Positions 1 through 7,909 of a stretch of DNA of 64,000 nucleotides are shown piece by piece (the first letter of the stretch is position 1; the number at the start of each line of letters is the position of its first letter). Source of the stretch: CALJFL01 sp047633055 (GTDB taxonomy: Bacteria; Pseudomonadota; Gammaproteobacteria; Pseudomonadales; Halieaceae); assembly GCA_047633055.1 (NCBI GenBank), contig JBLIEI010000006.1, forward strand, positions 18,643 through 82,642. Direction: 5' to 3'. Under the pieces are notes generated by a model. The model saw nothing but the letters and a program-made list of their open reading frames with translations. It was not told the origin of the DNA and made no database searches. The position numbers were made by a program, and so were the translations under genes.

Positions 1-2
1 TG

Positions 3-608
3 AACAGTCGTGCGATCGCAGAGTTGGTCTTTCACTTGGGGCGCATAGCAACTGGCGAGGGGCTCGTGGAGGGGCTTACGGCAGCCCAGTGGGCAGCGCT
101 CAGATACTTTGCCCAAGCCAACCGCTTCTCGCGAACGCCGTCAGCTTTTGCCGCGTTTCATGGCACGACCCGGGGTACGGCGTCACAGACGATAAAAAGC
201 ATCGAAGCCCTAGGCTACTTGTCACGCATGCGGTCAGAACACGACAGGCGCAGTGTCCGGCTCGTTCTTACGGAAAAAGCCAGGGGCATTCTTGCGAACG
301 ACCCGCTGGAATCCCTGGTCCGTGCTACGGACTCTCTACCCCCAAGTGTACGCGGGCATTTCGCTAATACCTTGCAGCGCATACTCGGTGAGGTGACGCA
401 AGAGAGAGGCAAGCCTCCCTTCGGCACCTGCACCTCTTGTCAACACCTGGAAAGCGAGGGCTGCACCCGGAAGGGACAGGCGGTCTATGCGTGCGGGTTC
501 ACGAGTGAGCCGCTGCTTCTGGAAGAGCTCGACGGGGTCTGCATCAACTTTGTCTCGGGCAAGCCCACGACGGTGAAGGGCCCTGTCACCAGAGCCGAGC
601 CGCGATGA
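3..608 (+). CDS. MarR-type winged-helix regulator with Cys-rich tail (5' end outside window)
   Basis: The open frame runs in from the window edge, so the true start is not visible; an internal TTG at 24 is the first start codon present. The first ~100 residues read as a MarR winged helix: a TAAQWAALRYF helix, a recognition region around TTRGTASQTIKSIEALGYL, and a wing with RSEHDRRSVRLVLTEKG-like residues. Unusually, a C-terminal extension of about 60 residues carries five cysteines (C-T-S-C, a Cys seven residues on, then YACGF and GVCINF), which suggests a metal or Fe-S site, though ligands are unproven. Its TGA overlaps the ATG of the next small ORF, so the genes are probably translationally coupled. 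The regulated target is unknown. The MarR call is firm; a redox- or metal-sensing role is inference. Confidence 0.75.
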   Translation, partial: NSRAIAELVFHLGRIATGEGLVEGLTAAQWAALRYFAQANRFSRTPSAFAAFHGTTRGTASQTIKSIEALGYLSRMRSEHDRRSVRLVLTEKARGILANDPLESLVRATDSLPPSVRGHFANTLQRILGEVTQERGKPPFGTCTSCQHLESEGCTRKGQAVYACGFTSEPLLLEELDGVCINFVSGKPTTVKGPVTRAEPR

Positions 609-712
609 GTCCTGTTCCTGCAGCAGCGCTCACTATCGCAGGTGGCGGGATCAGCATTGATGCGGAGCTACTCACGCCAACTCTGCTCGGCCATACCAGG
701 ACTGAGTCATGA
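605..712 (+). CDS. 35-codon coupled ORF, possible remnant of a DUF6522-like gene
   Basis: An ATG overlaps the stop of the MarR gene (ATGA), and the ORF's own stop overlaps the ATG of the next gene, again as ATGA. The peptide has 35 residues. Its middle (TIAGGGISIDAELLTP) resembles, from memory, the start of small DUF6522-type proteins, which are longer. The ORF may therefore be a truncated gene that survives because it carries translation into the downstream gene. No domain, signal peptide or membrane segment is visible. Expression as a peptide is unproven. Confidence 0.35.
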   Translation: MSPVPAAALTIAGGGISIDAELLTPTLLGHTRTES

Positions 713-1122
713 CTGCCACAGCGACAGGTCCAGCCGTGGCAATGCCTGTGCAGGACAACCCGCCTGAAACGCTCGCTCGCCGGCTTCGAGCGCATCTTCA
801 AGTGCTCGCCACATTGCGTTTACCGATCATTTATCGGGAGGCGGCCAAAGGGCTGCTGCTCACCCCCCCGAACACCATTCATCAACTCACGGAGGCGTTG
901 GAGGAACTCATGGCAGAGGACGCGGCGGCTGACCGCCCCTTCATCGCGGCCATGGTCATCAGCAAGTGGCGCGGCGGCTTGCCGGCACCGGGCTTCTTCG
1001 ACTGTGCGGCTCGGCTCGGACGCTTCGCCGGCGATGCAACGGGGCCGGACGCAAGGGTATTCCATGCGACCGAACTCAACGCGGTGCTCGCCTTGTGGGT
1101 GCTGCCTGGCGACGCCCCCTAG
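709..1122 (+). CDS. uncharacterised 137-aa protein, third gene of the MarR unit
   Basis: The ATG overlaps the preceding stop (ATGA), so translation should be coupled to the upstream genes. After about 20 low-complexity residues the protein is a compact soluble domain: RLRAHLQVLATLRLPIIYRE, then TPPNTIHQLTEALEELMAED, FIAAMVISKWRGGLPAPGFF and RVFHATELNAVL. It has no signal peptide and no membrane segment. The composition (Ala, Leu, Glu, Arg rich) fits a small helical protein. I do not recognise the family. Its only functional clue is linkage to the Cys-rich MarR regulator. The coding call rests on the overlap and on strong codon bias. Confidence 0.6.
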   Translation: MTATATGPAVAMPVQDNPPETLARRLRAHLQVLATLRLPIIYREAAKGLLLTPPNTIHQLTEALEELMAEDAAADRPFIAAMVISKWRGGLPAPGFFDCAARLGRFAGDATGPDARVFHATELNAVLALWVLPGDAP

Positions 1123-1529
1123 ACGGAATAAAGACCCATGTCTTATCGATTGAAATACAACTAACTACTGGTGTCCCGGCATGATTTTTCGCCGATTCAT
1201 ATTCTGTTCGCTGTCGAAAAAGACGCGCTTGGTAATGCCAAAGCAACCACTGATGGCGACGGTTGTTGCTAGCAGACTTCGGTCGACAAAATATTCGCCG
1301 TGGGGGACATGCGGCGCAGCCAGTCTCTGGTAGTATGGGAATCCGCGAGGGTCGCCAGGCCGCGCGTGCTGCGGATGAATTTTCGATGGGTTTCTCGGAC
1401 CTGCCACGCTGAAAATCGTAGTGCTACAAAATCCCTAGCTGAAAGCGCCCATCCATCGTAGATACGCCGTGGACGGCTTTGACAGCCGTTGTATTTCAAA
1501 CTTGAACTCATGAATTAAAAGGAAGCGTT
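1123..1529 (+). other. intergenic region before ilvD
   Basis: About 400 bases with no ORF I can support on either strand. The last 20 bases hold the ilvD ribosome binding site (AAAAGGAAG). I see no convincing hairpin, attenuator-type leader peptide or repeat. A short palindromic TTGACAGCCG-like stretch near 1480 is too weak to call. Confidence 0.5.
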
Positions 1530-3206
1530 TTGGCCAGCAACTTCAATAGTAAAGTCGTTACTCACGGGGTGCAGCGCTCGCCTAACCGCGCCTTGTTGCG
1601 TGCTGTAGGGTTTGGCGATGAGGATTTCGACAAGCCCATCGTGGGCATCGCCAATGCCTACAGCACGATTACGCCCTGCAATGCTGGATTGGATACCTTG
1701 GCGACTCGGTCTGAGCGTGCGGCCAGGGAGGCCGGTGCGATGCCGCAGAAATTTGGCACGATCACGATTTCCGACGGTATTTCCATGGGCACTGAGGGAA
1801 TGAAGTGTTCGCTGGTGAGCCGCGAGGTGATCGCCGACTCGATCGAGACGGTCTGCCGTGGCCAAAGTATGGACGGCGTGCTTGCTATTGGCGGCTGCGA
1901 CAAAAACATGCCGGGTGCCATGATCGCTTTTGCGCGCTTGAATATTCCTGCTATTTTCGTGTACGGCGGCACCATCAAACCGGGACATCTCCAGGGGCGT
2001 GATTTGACCATCGTTAGCAGCTTCGAGGCCGTGGGGGAGTTTATCGCGCATCGAATCGGTGAAAAGGAACTTCTAGCCGTCGAGCGCACCGCCTGCCCCG
2101 GCGTTGGTTCCTGCGGGGGCATGTACACGGCCAACACCATGGCCTCGACGTTCGAAGTGATGGGTTTGAGCCTGCCGTATTCGTCTACCATGGCGGCGGA
2201 AGACGTGGAAAAAGCCGACAGCGCGGGGCACTCCGCCGAGGTCCTGGTACAGGCCATTCACAGGCAGATACTCCCCGCTCAACTTTTAACCAGAAAAGCT
2301 TTCGAGAACGCGATTGCCGTGGTCATCGCGGTGGGGGGTACGACCAATGCCGTTTTGCATCTGCTGGCGATAGCACATGCTATGCGCGTCGACTTGAGCA
2401 TCGATGATTTTGAGACGATCAGTCGGCGCGTACCGGTATTAGCCGACATGAAACCATCCGGCCGCTACGTGGTGACCGACCTCCACCGTACGGGCGGCAT
2501 CCCGCAGGTAATGAAGATGCTCCTGGAACACGGCCTGTTGCACGGAGACTGCCTGACCATCACCGGCGAGACTATCGCCGAGGTACTGAGCAATGTCCCC
2601 GCAGAGCCGCGTTCGGATCAGGATGTGATTCGTCCCTGGCATAACCCGGTTTACGCACAAGGACACCTGTCTATTCTGAAAGGCAATCTGTCGTCGGAAG
2701 GGGCGGTAGCTAAAGTTAGTGGCATCAAAAATCCCAAGATCACCGGTCCGGCCCGCGTGTTTGATTCAGAGGAAGCCTGCATGGAAGCGATTCTGGCGGA
2801 AAGTATCAAACCCGGAGATGTGGTCGTCATCCGCTACGAAGGCCCAAAGGGCGGACCCGGGATGCGTGAAATGTTGTCGCCCACGGCGGCGCTAGTGGGG
2901 GCGGGGATGGGGGAAAGTGTCGCGCTGATCACCGATGGCCGTTTTTCCGGCGGCACCTATGGCTTTGTAGTGGGACACGTTGCGCCCGAAGCGGCAGTGG
3001 GCGGCCCTATCGCGCTGGTCGAGGAAGGAGATTCTATCACTATCGACGCTCCAGCCCGCCTTCTACAGCTGAATATTAGCGACGAAGAGCTGGCACGGCG
3101 CCGTGCCCTGTGGCAGCCGCCCAATCCACGCTATACACGCGGGGTATTGGCAAAATACGCCCGGCTGGTGTCAAGCGCAAGTCTCGGCGCGGTGACCGAC
3201 GCATGA
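1530..3206 (+). CDS. ilvD: dihydroxy-acid dehydratase IlvD
   Basis: IlvD converts 2,3-dihydroxy-3-methylbutanoate or -pentanoate into the 2-keto acids of valine and isoleucine synthesis, in the cytoplasm. The 558 residues match the shorter IlvD/Edd class. The three iron-sulfur cysteines are visible: C50 in ITPCNAGLD, C123 in GGCDKNMPG and C195 in GVGSCGGMYTANTM. The SDGISMGTEGMKCSLVSRE block and the C-terminal ALITDGRFSGGTYGFVVGH block are also present. The start is TTG, chosen because AGGAAG lies just upstream and the protein begins where family members begin. It stands alone with no other ilv gene nearby and is followed by a likely terminator. A sugar-acid dehydratase is possible in this superfamily, but the TANTM and SDGISMGT blocks favour IlvD. 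Confidence 0.9.
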   Translation: MASNFNSKVVTHGVQRSPNRALLRAVGFGDEDFDKPIVGIANAYSTITPCNAGLDTLATRSERAAREAGAMPQKFGTITISDGISMGTEGMKCSLVSREVIADSIETVCRGQSMDGVLAIGGCDKNMPGAMIAFARLNIPAIFVYGGTIKPGHLQGRDLTIVSSFEAVGEFIAHRIGEKELLAVERTACPGVGSCGGMYTANTMASTFEVMGLSLPYSSTMAAEDVEKADSAGHSAEVLVQAIHRQILPAQLLTRKAFENAIAVVIAVGGTTNAVLHLLAIAHAMRVDLSIDDFETISRRVPVLADMKPSGRYVVTDLHRTGGIPQVMKMLLEHGLLHGDCLTITGETIAEVLSNVPAEPRSDQDVIRPWHNPVYAQGHLSILKGNLSSEGAVAKVSGIKNPKITGPARVFDSEEACMEAILAESIKPGDVVVIRYEGPKGGPGMREMLSPTAALVGAGMGESVALITDGRFSGGTYGFVVGHVAPEAAVGGPIALVEEGDSITIDAPARLLQLNISDEELARRRALWQPPNPRYTRGVLAKYARLVSSASLGAVTDA

Positions 3207-3223
3207 ACGTAAATCACCCCCCG

Positions 3224-3247
3224 AAAGAGCGTGGGAAGTCGCTTTTT
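3224..3247 (+). terminator. probable rho-independent terminator of ilvD
   Basis: An eight-pair stem, including one G-T pair, joins AAAGAGCG (3224-3231) to CGCTTTTT (3240-3247) with an 8-base loop, 18 bases after the ilvD stop. The T-run forms the right arm. The stem is modest, so confidence is moderate. Confidence 0.45.
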
Positions 3248-3568
3248 CAATGAGGCGAAAGTCTTTCTGCTTGGCTTGTCAACGACGTTAGGAAACCGCT
3301 TCTTGAATCAATCGAGAGTTCAGCAACATTGTTTGTCAGGCAGGCTTTGGCCGTAGGGATGCACGGTCATTATCCGCGGGTTAAAAAGGCCTTGATGTAA
3401 ACGCATGCAACATGGCGCAAGTTTTATCGAAAGGGGGCCATTTTGCGTTCCACCCACGTTCCATGGAAGGGACAAGCGGAGACCATGACAGACAGAGAGT
3501 TGAATCGGTATAAACAAGAAATCATTTAAAAATCAATGTCTTAAACGGTCTCTCGCAGTCTTGTAATA
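3248..3568. other. scar-like stretch on the 3' side of tRNA-Leu
   Basis: No intact gene. A 14-codon ORF at 3485-3529 reads MTDRELNRYKQEII then stop. That resembles the first residues of TOPRIM/DUF3991 proteins carried by integrative elements (typical start M-x-x-x-E-L-x-R-Y/F-K-x-E-I). It lies immediately beyond the 3' end of tRNA-Leu, a common integration site. I read it as a possible leftover of an excised element; the match is too short to be sure. Confidence 0.25.
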
Positions 3569-3655
3569 TGGTGCCCAGAAGAGGACTTGAACCTCCACGC
3601 CCTTGCGAGCACTAGCACCTGAAGCTAGCGTGTCTACCAATTTCACCACCTGGGC
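3569..3655 (-). tRNA. tRNA-Leu (anticodon CAG)
   Basis: Read on the minus strand, the 87-base gene folds as a class II tRNA. The acceptor GCCCAGG pairs with TCTGGGC, followed by an A discriminator and an encoded CCA. It has a D-arm with GGTAGAC, an anticodon stem around TTCAGGT (anticodon CAG), a long variable arm (GTGCTCGCAAGGGC) and a GTTCAAGTC T-arm. A consensus promoter lies 45 bases upstream. The gene is divergent from rnr. Confidence 0.97.
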
Positions 3656-3700
3656 ATAAAAAAGCGATGAGGCATTCCACCAGAATCGCTTAGGCGAGGC

Positions 3701-3729
3701 ACTCTACTTTTCTGGCCCTACTTTGTCAA
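3701..3729 (-). promoter_or_regulatory. sigma70 promoter of tRNA-Leu
   Basis: On the minus strand a perfect TTGACA (3729-3724) is followed by a 17-base spacer and TAGAGT (3706-3701), ending 45 bases before the tRNA. On the plus strand a TATAAT (3738-3743) lies 54 bases before rnr, so the two divergent promoters probably overlap here. Confidence 0.75.
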
Positions 3730-3796
3730 TCCTCGCGTATAATCCCCTGTCGACTGCGAAAAGCAGCATTAATTTAATTAGGAAATCTTTATCACT

Positions 3797-6217
3797 ATGG
3801 CCAAAAAAGGCGCCATTTCCGACCCGCATGCAGAGCGCGAAGCTGCTAATTACGAGAATCCAATTCCCAGCCGAGAGGTGATCCTTGAGCTGTTGGGTGC
3901 CGCTGATAAGCCACTGAATCAAAACAAGATTTCCAGTGATTTGGGGTTGTCTGAGCCGCACCAGGCGGCGGCGCTGGGCAAGCGTTTGCGAGCAATGGAA
4001 CGTGACGGGCAGTTGTTAGTTGACCGGCGCGGTGCCTTTGGTCTGGTCGATAAAATGAACCTGATTCACTGTCGCGTGCAAGGTCATCGGGATGGCTATG
4101 GGTTTGCTTTGCCTCTTGGCGAAGGTGAGGATGTGTATCTCAGCGCCCGGCAAATGCAATTTGCGTTTGACGGCGATGAGGTGCTGGTCGCCATTACGGG
4201 TGTCGACCGTCGTGGCCGCTCCGAAGGCAAGGTTGTCGAGGTGCTTGATCGTGGTAATCGCAGCATTGTTGGTCGCTACGAGGAAGAGAGCGGGATCGGC
4301 TACGTTGTGCCCGACAATACCCGCATCAACCAGAATATTCTGATACCGCCCAAAGCGAAGGGCGAGGCAAAATCAGGGCAGATCGTTACCGCACTGATCA
4401 CCGACTATCCGACCCGTAAGTTGAACGCTAAAGGCCAGATAGTGGAAGTGTTGGGGGATCATATGGATCCTGGGCTGGAAATTGATGTGGCTATTCGGTC
4501 CCACGATATTCCCTGGGAGTGGCCTGATGACGTATTAGCGGAGGCTGCTTCATTGGAAAGCGAGCCGCGGGAAGAGGATAAGAAACACCGAATCGATCTG
4601 CGCGATCTGGCCTTTGTCACCATTGATGGAGAGGATGCCCGAGATTTCGATGACGCCGTCTACTGTGAGGTTGATAAAAAGGGTGGCTGGAGGCTATGGG
4701 TGGCGATTGCCGATGTGTCTCATTACGTGCGGCCGGGTTCTGCGCTGGATGAAGAGGGAGCAAAGCGGGGCAATTCGGTCTACTTCCCCGAGCGGGTAGT
4801 CCCTATGCTGCCCGAAGCGCTGTCCAATGGACTGTGCTCCCTGAAGCCCAAGGTGGACCGTCTGGCGATGGTTTGTGAGATGTCGTTGGCGACTGACGGC
4901 TCGCTTGGCGATTTTAAATTCTACGAGGCCATTATTCACTCTCACGCTCGCCTCACCTATACCCAAGTGGGGGAGGTGCTGGAACATGGCTTTCATGCGG
5001 ATGTCGATAGCGACCGGATTGCGGACCTCTATCGTCTGCAGGAGCTTTACAAGGTACTGCGTGGTGCCCGGGATAAACGCGGTGCAATCGATTTTGAAAC
5101 CGTTGAAACCCGGATACTGTTTGATCAGCACCGCAAGATCGAAGCGATTGTTCCGGTGGTACGCAACGACGCTCATAAGCTGATTGAAGAGTGCATGTTG
5201 TGTGCAAATGTTGCCACAGCCCGTTTCTTTGAAGCATCTAATTTGCCTATGCTGTATCGGGTTCACGAGGGGCCCACTGAGGAGAAGCTCGAAAACCTGC
5301 GCAAGTTTTTGGGTGAACTGGGTCTGGATCTCCGCGGCGGAGCTAAGCCCACCCCGAACGACTATCAGGCTTTATTGGCTGAGGTCGTGGATCGTGAGGA
5401 CGCTAACGTAATACAGACCATGTTGTTACGGTCGCTGCGTCAGGCCGTCTATCAGCCTGAAAATGCTGGCCATTTTGGGCTAAATTACCCAGGATATACG
5501 CATTTTACCTCGCCCATACGCCGTTACCCTGATTTACTGGTGCATCGGGGTCTACGATGTATCGTGCGCTCCGAGCAGGCCAGTAAGTTGGTCAGGCGCG
5601 CTGTTGGTGCGCTTCCAATTCCCCGCCAGACAATATTCCCTTATGACGAAGCGGCCATGGTGGTGATGGGCGAGCACAGTTCCATGACCGAGCGCAGAGC
5701 CGACGACGCCACCCGTGAAGTTCAGGCTTGGCTCAAGTGCGAATACCTGCAGGAACACGTCGGTGATGAGTTTGATGGGGTGATTAGCGCGGTGACCAGT
5801 TTTGGCCTGTTCGTTGAACTACAGGATTTATACATCGAGGGATTGGTTCATATCACTGCCTTACCAGGAGACTACTATAAGTTTGATGCGGCCCATCAGC
5901 GTTTGCTGGGTGAGCGCAGTGGGCGCAGTTTTCAACTCGGCGGGAGAGTGAGAGTTCAGGTTGCTCGTGTTGACCTGGATGACAAAAAAATCGATCTCGA
6001 GTTGGTGGGTTCAAAGCCGCCGCGTAAAGCCAAAGGACAAAAGTCGCCCACTCCCAAGAAAGGGACCAATAAACCTGCCAAAGGGAAGAGCAGGCGTAAG
6101 AGCAAGGGAACGGCTAAAAATAGTGCCGACAAGGCGTCTGCGGATACAGACAAAAAAACCGCCGTAGGCGCAGATCAAAAAGCCAAACGCAAAACTGGAC
6201 TGAGAAAACACCACTGA
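3797..6217 (+). CDS. rnr: ribonuclease R
   Basis: RNase R is a 3'-5' hydrolytic exoribonuclease that degrades structured RNA in mRNA and rRNA quality control. The 806 residues show the family order: an N-terminal helix-turn-helix (~30-85), cold-shock domains (~90-230), the RNB catalytic domain with acidic metal ligands in DGEDARDFDD (D277, D280, D283, D285, D286), an S1 domain (~655-735) and a very basic Lys-rich tail (~740-806). The ATG at 3797 is preceded by AGGAAATC. The gene is followed after four bases by rlmB, as in other gammaproteobacteria, so the two are co-transcribed. The long lysine tail distinguishes it from RNase II. Confidence 0.97.
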   Translation: MAKKGAISDPHAEREAANYENPIPSREVILELLGAADKPLNQNKISSDLGLSEPHQAAALGKRLRAMERDGQLLVDRRGAFGLVDKMNLIHCRVQGHRDGYGFALPLGEGEDVYLSARQMQFAFDGDEVLVAITGVDRRGRSEGKVVEVLDRGNRSIVGRYEEESGIGYVVPDNTRINQNILIPPKAKGEAKSGQIVTALITDYPTRKLNAKGQIVEVLGDHMDPGLEIDVAIRSHDIPWEWPDDVLAEAASLESEPREEDKKHRIDLRDLAFVTIDGEDARDFDDAVYCEVDKKGGWRLWVAIADVSHYVRPGSALDEEGAKRGNSVYFPERVVPMLPEALSNGLCSLKPKVDRLAMVCEMSLATDGSLGDFKFYEAIIHSHARLTYTQVGEVLEHGFHADVDSDRIADLYRLQELYKVLRGARDKRGAIDFETVETRILFDQHRKIEAIVPVVRNDAHKLIEECMLCANVATARFFEASNLPMLYRVHEGPTEEKLENLRKFLGELGLDLRGGAKPTPNDYQALLAEVVDREDANVIQTMLLRSLRQAVYQPENAGHFGLNYPGYTHFTSPIRRYPDLLVHRGLRCIVRSEQASKLVRRAVGALPIPRQTIFPYDEAAMVVMGEHSSMTERRADDATREVQAWLKCEYLQEHVGDEFDGVISAVTSFGLFVELQDLYIEGLVHITALPGDYYKFDAAHQRLLGERSGRSFQLGGRVRVQVARVDLDDKKIDLELVGSKPPRKAKGQKSPTPKKGTNKPAKGKSRRKSKGTAKNSADKASADTDKKTAVGADQKAKRKTGLRKHH

Positions 6218-6221
6218 TCTT

Positions 6222-6989
6222 ATGCAGTATATCTATGGAATTCATGCGGTAGACAGCCTCCTTCGCAATAATCCGAAATCGGTGCAGCAACTTTGGGTGC
6301 AGCAGGGGCGCGAAGACAGACGCATCAATAGCGTGGTGGAACTGGCGCACAACCAAGGGGTCCCTGTCGCACGGGAGCCACGCAAAGCACTTGACAACCT
6401 GGTGGTGGGTCGTCACCAGGGTGTTGTTGCCGAAACACTGGACGCGCCGATTCACGGTGAGGTTGGCCAGTCCAATGTGTGGCAGGAGGCAGATCTTTTG
6501 CGGTTTGTCGAAAATTTGCAGGAGCCTTGCCTGTTGTTGATGCTGGATGGCGTCACCGACCCCCACAATCTGGGAGCCTGCCTGCGCAGCGCGGATGCGG
6601 CCGGTGTGCATGCGGTGGTGGTGCCCAAGGATAAATCAGCCGACCTTACGCCGATCGTTCGCAAGGTCGCGTGTGGGGCCGCGGAGGTCGTGCCTTTTGT
6701 GCGGGTGACCAACCTCTCGCGCACCATGGATGCCCTGAAAGAACGCGGTGTATGGCTGTTCGGGGCCGCTGGAGAGGCTGAAAAATCTATATATAACAGT
6801 GACTTAACTGATTCCTTGGCGATTGTAATGGGAGCGGAGGGAGCCGGGCTGCGGCGCCTGACGAGAGAGCATTGCGATCATCTCATCAAACTACCGATGG
6901 CGGGTTCGGTCAGCAGCCTTAATGTGTCAGTCGCCAGCGGTGTCTGCCTGTTTGAGGCGATTCGCCAGCGGGCGGAGAAAGCAGGTTAG
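6222..6989 (+). CDS. rlmB: 23S rRNA 2'-O-ribose methyltransferase RlmB
   Basis: RlmB is a SPOUT-class methyltransferase that methylates the 2'-OH of a conserved guanosine (G2251 in E. coli numbering) in the 23S rRNA peptidyl-transferase region using SAM. The 255-residue protein has an N-terminal substrate-binding domain (IYGIHAVDSLL) and the SPOUT knot motifs DGVTDPHNLGACLRSADAAG (~109-128), VMGAEGAGLRRLT and LPMAGSVSSLNVSVASG. It starts four bases after rnr. Length and motifs match E. coli RlmB; the paralogue TrmH lacks this N-terminal domain. Confidence 0.95.
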   Translation: MQYIYGIHAVDSLLRNNPKSVQQLWVQQGREDRRINSVVELAHNQGVPVAREPRKALDNLVVGRHQGVVAETLDAPIHGEVGQSNVWQEADLLRFVENLQEPCLLLMLDGVTDPHNLGACLRSADAAGVHAVVVPKDKSADLTPIVRKVACGAAEVVPFVRVTNLSRTMDALKERGVWLFGAAGEAEKSIYNSDLTDSLAIVMGAEGAGLRRLTREHCDHLIKLPMAGSVSSLNVSVASGVCLFEAIRQRAEKAG

Positions 6990-7017
6990 CGCCGGAGCTG
7001 GCGTTGAAACGAGAGGC

Positions 7018-7046
7018 TTGCGGTAATCCTGCAAATTATGTAGAAT
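7018..7046 (+). promoter_or_regulatory. sigma70 promoter of the rpsF operon
   Basis: TTGCGG (7018-7023), a 17-base spacer and TAGAAT (7041-7046) are followed by a C/G-rich discriminator (CCGCG), 104 bases before rpsF. The 12-mer GTAGAATCCGCG recurs exactly upstream of glyA (18274-18285). Confidence 0.7.
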
Positions 7047-7149
7047 CCGCGACCTCAAAATTTGCCCGGCTGCATGCAGTGGCCGATCCTCCTTGCTACA
7101 CCGTTTCTCACGAAGAACTGGGTAGCATTAACCCGTAAGGAGCTTAACT

Positions 7150-7611
7150 ATGCGACATTACGAAATCGTATTTATGGTCCACCCGGACCAGTCTGAGCAA
7201 GTCCCAGGCATGATCGAGCGCTATACCAGCGCAATTCAGAAAGATGGCGGTACTGTTCATCGCCTTGAAGACTGGGGTCGTCGCCAATTGGCTTATACCA
7301 TCAACAAGATTCACAAAGCCCATTACGTGCTGATGAATGTAGAAGCGTCTAACGACGCGATGGAAGAGCTGACTACCACTTTCCGTTATAACGATGCGGT
7401 TATCCGTAATCTGGTTATCCGTCGGGATGAGTCTGTCATCGAAGAATCTTTCATCATGAAGGCAGAAAAAGAAAGCCGTGAGCGCAAGACCCGTTACGAG
7501 GAGCGTCAGGCGACCGAAGCCGCGCGACCTGCACCGGCTCCGGCCCCGGTTGAAGAGCCCGCAAAAGATGAAGCTGCACCGGCTGTAGAAGCTGCTGCTA
7601 CCGAAGAGTAA
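7150..7611 (+). CDS. rpsF: 30S ribosomal protein S6
   Basis: S6 binds the central domain of 16S rRNA as a heterodimer with S18, encoded next. The protein starts MRHYEIVFMVHPDQSEQV and has the family's RLEDWGRRQLAYTINKIHKAHYVL block. After residue ~100 comes an Ala/Glu/Pro-rich tail to residue 153, longer than the usual 95-130 residues; in enteric bacteria this end receives glutamates by RimK. An AGGAG ribosome binding site sits just before ATG. It is first in rpsF-rpsR-DUF2232-rplI. Confidence 0.97.
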   Translation: MRHYEIVFMVHPDQSEQVPGMIERYTSAIQKDGGTVHRLEDWGRRQLAYTINKIHKAHYVLMNVEASNDAMEELTTTFRYNDAVIRNLVIRRDESVIEESFIMKAEKESRERKTRYEERQATEAARPAPAPAPVEEPAKDEAAPAVEAAATEE

Positions 7612-7626
7612 AGAAGGAGAGTTACC

Positions 7627-7854
7627 ATGGCACGTTTTTTCCGTCGCCGTAAGTTTTGTCGTTTTACCGCCGAAGGCACTAAAGAGATCGATTATAAGGA
7701 TCTCGAAACCCTGAAAGCCTATGTGTCTGAAACCGGTAAGATCGTTCCAAGCCGGATTACTGGCACCAAGGCTAAGTACCAACGTCAGCTGGCCACCGCC
7801 GTTAAGCGGGCCCGGTTTCTGTCGCTGCTGCCTTACACGGATTCCCATAGCTAG
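7627..7854 (+). CDS. rpsR: 30S ribosomal protein S18
   Basis: The 75-residue basic protein begins MARFFRRRKFCRFTAEG and contains DYKDLETLKAYVSETGKIVPSRITGT, the S18 signature, ending in the usual KRARFLSLLPYTD. It pairs with S6 on 16S rRNA. AAGGAG lies upstream of the ATG, 15 bases after rpsF. Length is standard. Confidence 0.98.
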   Translation: MARFFRRRKFCRFTAEGTKEIDYKDLETLKAYVSETGKIVPSRITGTKAKYQRQLATAVKRARFLSLLPYTDSHS

Positions 7855-7909
7855 GAATTCTGGGTACGCGTGCTGACAATCCCAGTTCGATGACACAGCG
7901 GAGATCCGC

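Noticed and set aside
4694..5266. A long minus-strand ORF (190 codons) inside rnr.
   Set aside because: It is antisense to the RNB catalytic domain and has no protein-like motifs; a shadow of the real gene. Similar antisense ORFs in ilvD, glyA, EF-G, dxs and dnaB were rejected for the same reason.
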